A stretch of 6,757 nucleotides of DNA from Deltaproteobacteria bacterium. GTDB taxonomy: Bacteria; Desulfobacterota; Desulfobacteria; Desulfobacterales; C00003060. Both the position numbers and the translations under genes were made by a program. The stretch is from positions 1 to 6,757 of the forward strand of contig JAFDFO010000199.1 in NCBI GenBank assembly GCA_019309815.1, written 5' to 3'. The stretch's first letter is position 1; each line of letters opens with the position of its first letter. A model generated the notes under the pieces. It saw only the letters and a list, made by a program, of their open reading frames with translations. It ran no database searches and was not told where the DNA came from. Below are positions 6,559 to 6,757 of this stretch, one piece after another.

Positions 6559-6756
6559 TCAATGGTCACCGTATACGTCCCCTTTGGAAACCGCATGTTC
6601 CCAATAGTATTTAGGGATCACAATCTCACACTCTTCCAGACAAACACTAGTTTTACCACCGTATTTTATCCGTAGAAAATCATTTTATTCTTCGACAAGT
6701 TGTGCTAAGCGCGATGGTATGTAGAATTGTCCGTGATCTATCGGTGGCAGGCAGAG
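6559..6756 (-). other. Right-edge region with an interrupted minus-strand frame, no convincing gene
   Basis: Beyond tRNA-Pro, 214 nt hold no recognisable gene. One minus-strand frame is open from the edge for 23 codons, ending SRLAQLVEE, to TAA at 6685-6687. It stays open for 41 more codons in the same frame to TGA at 6559-6561. The second part lacks an ATG at its head. The first part may be the true C-terminus of a gene entering from the right, or the whole may be one decayed gene with an in-frame stop. I recognise no family. Confidence 0.25.
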
Positions 6757-6757
6757 G

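Overview
The window looks like a piece of a bacterial chromosome of moderate GC content. It carries the classic protein quality-control cluster tig-clpP-clpX-lon, read on the minus strand from about 5.35 kb down to the left edge. A tRNA-Leu(UAG) gene sits just ahead of tig. The protein sequences and the tRNA-Leu/tig/clpP/clpX/lon order fit a Deltaproteobacterium (Desulfobacterota) best. That placement is an inference from general resemblance, not from a search.

Layout, left to right: lon (minus, 1-1947, cut by the window edge and frameshifted near 538-541); a 47-nt gap; clpX (minus, 1995-3177, frameshifted near 2679 with a second in-frame loss about 15 nt earlier in the reading direction); a 172-nt gap with a good candidate promoter for clpX; clpP (minus, 3350-3970, intact); tig (minus, 3970-5352, intact, overlapping clpP by one base as TAATG); tRNA-Leu (minus, 5379-5466); a 204-nt divergent regulatory region; a secreted N-acetylmuramoyl-L-alanine amidase (plus, 5671-6408); tRNA-Pro(UGG) (plus, 6467-6543); and 214 nt at the right edge with no convincing gene.

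The genes form one functional unit for protein folding and turnover. Trigger factor folds nascent chains at the ribosome. ClpX unfolds substrates and feeds them to the ClpP peptidase. Lon is a one-chain AAA+ protease. The amidase is a separate cell-wall gene transcribed the other way.

The striking feature is that both AAA+ unfoldases are broken by short deletions in their most conserved ATPase motifs (Walker B in ClpX, the strand leading to sensor 1 in Lon), while tig, clpP, the amidase and both tRNAs are clean. Outside the missing 32-44 nt blocks, lon and clpX read as well-conserved protein, with no other stops. This points either to very recent gene loss or, at least as likely, to assembly errors in conserved segments. 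I see no new defence or mobile system, no CRISPR array and no insertion sequence.
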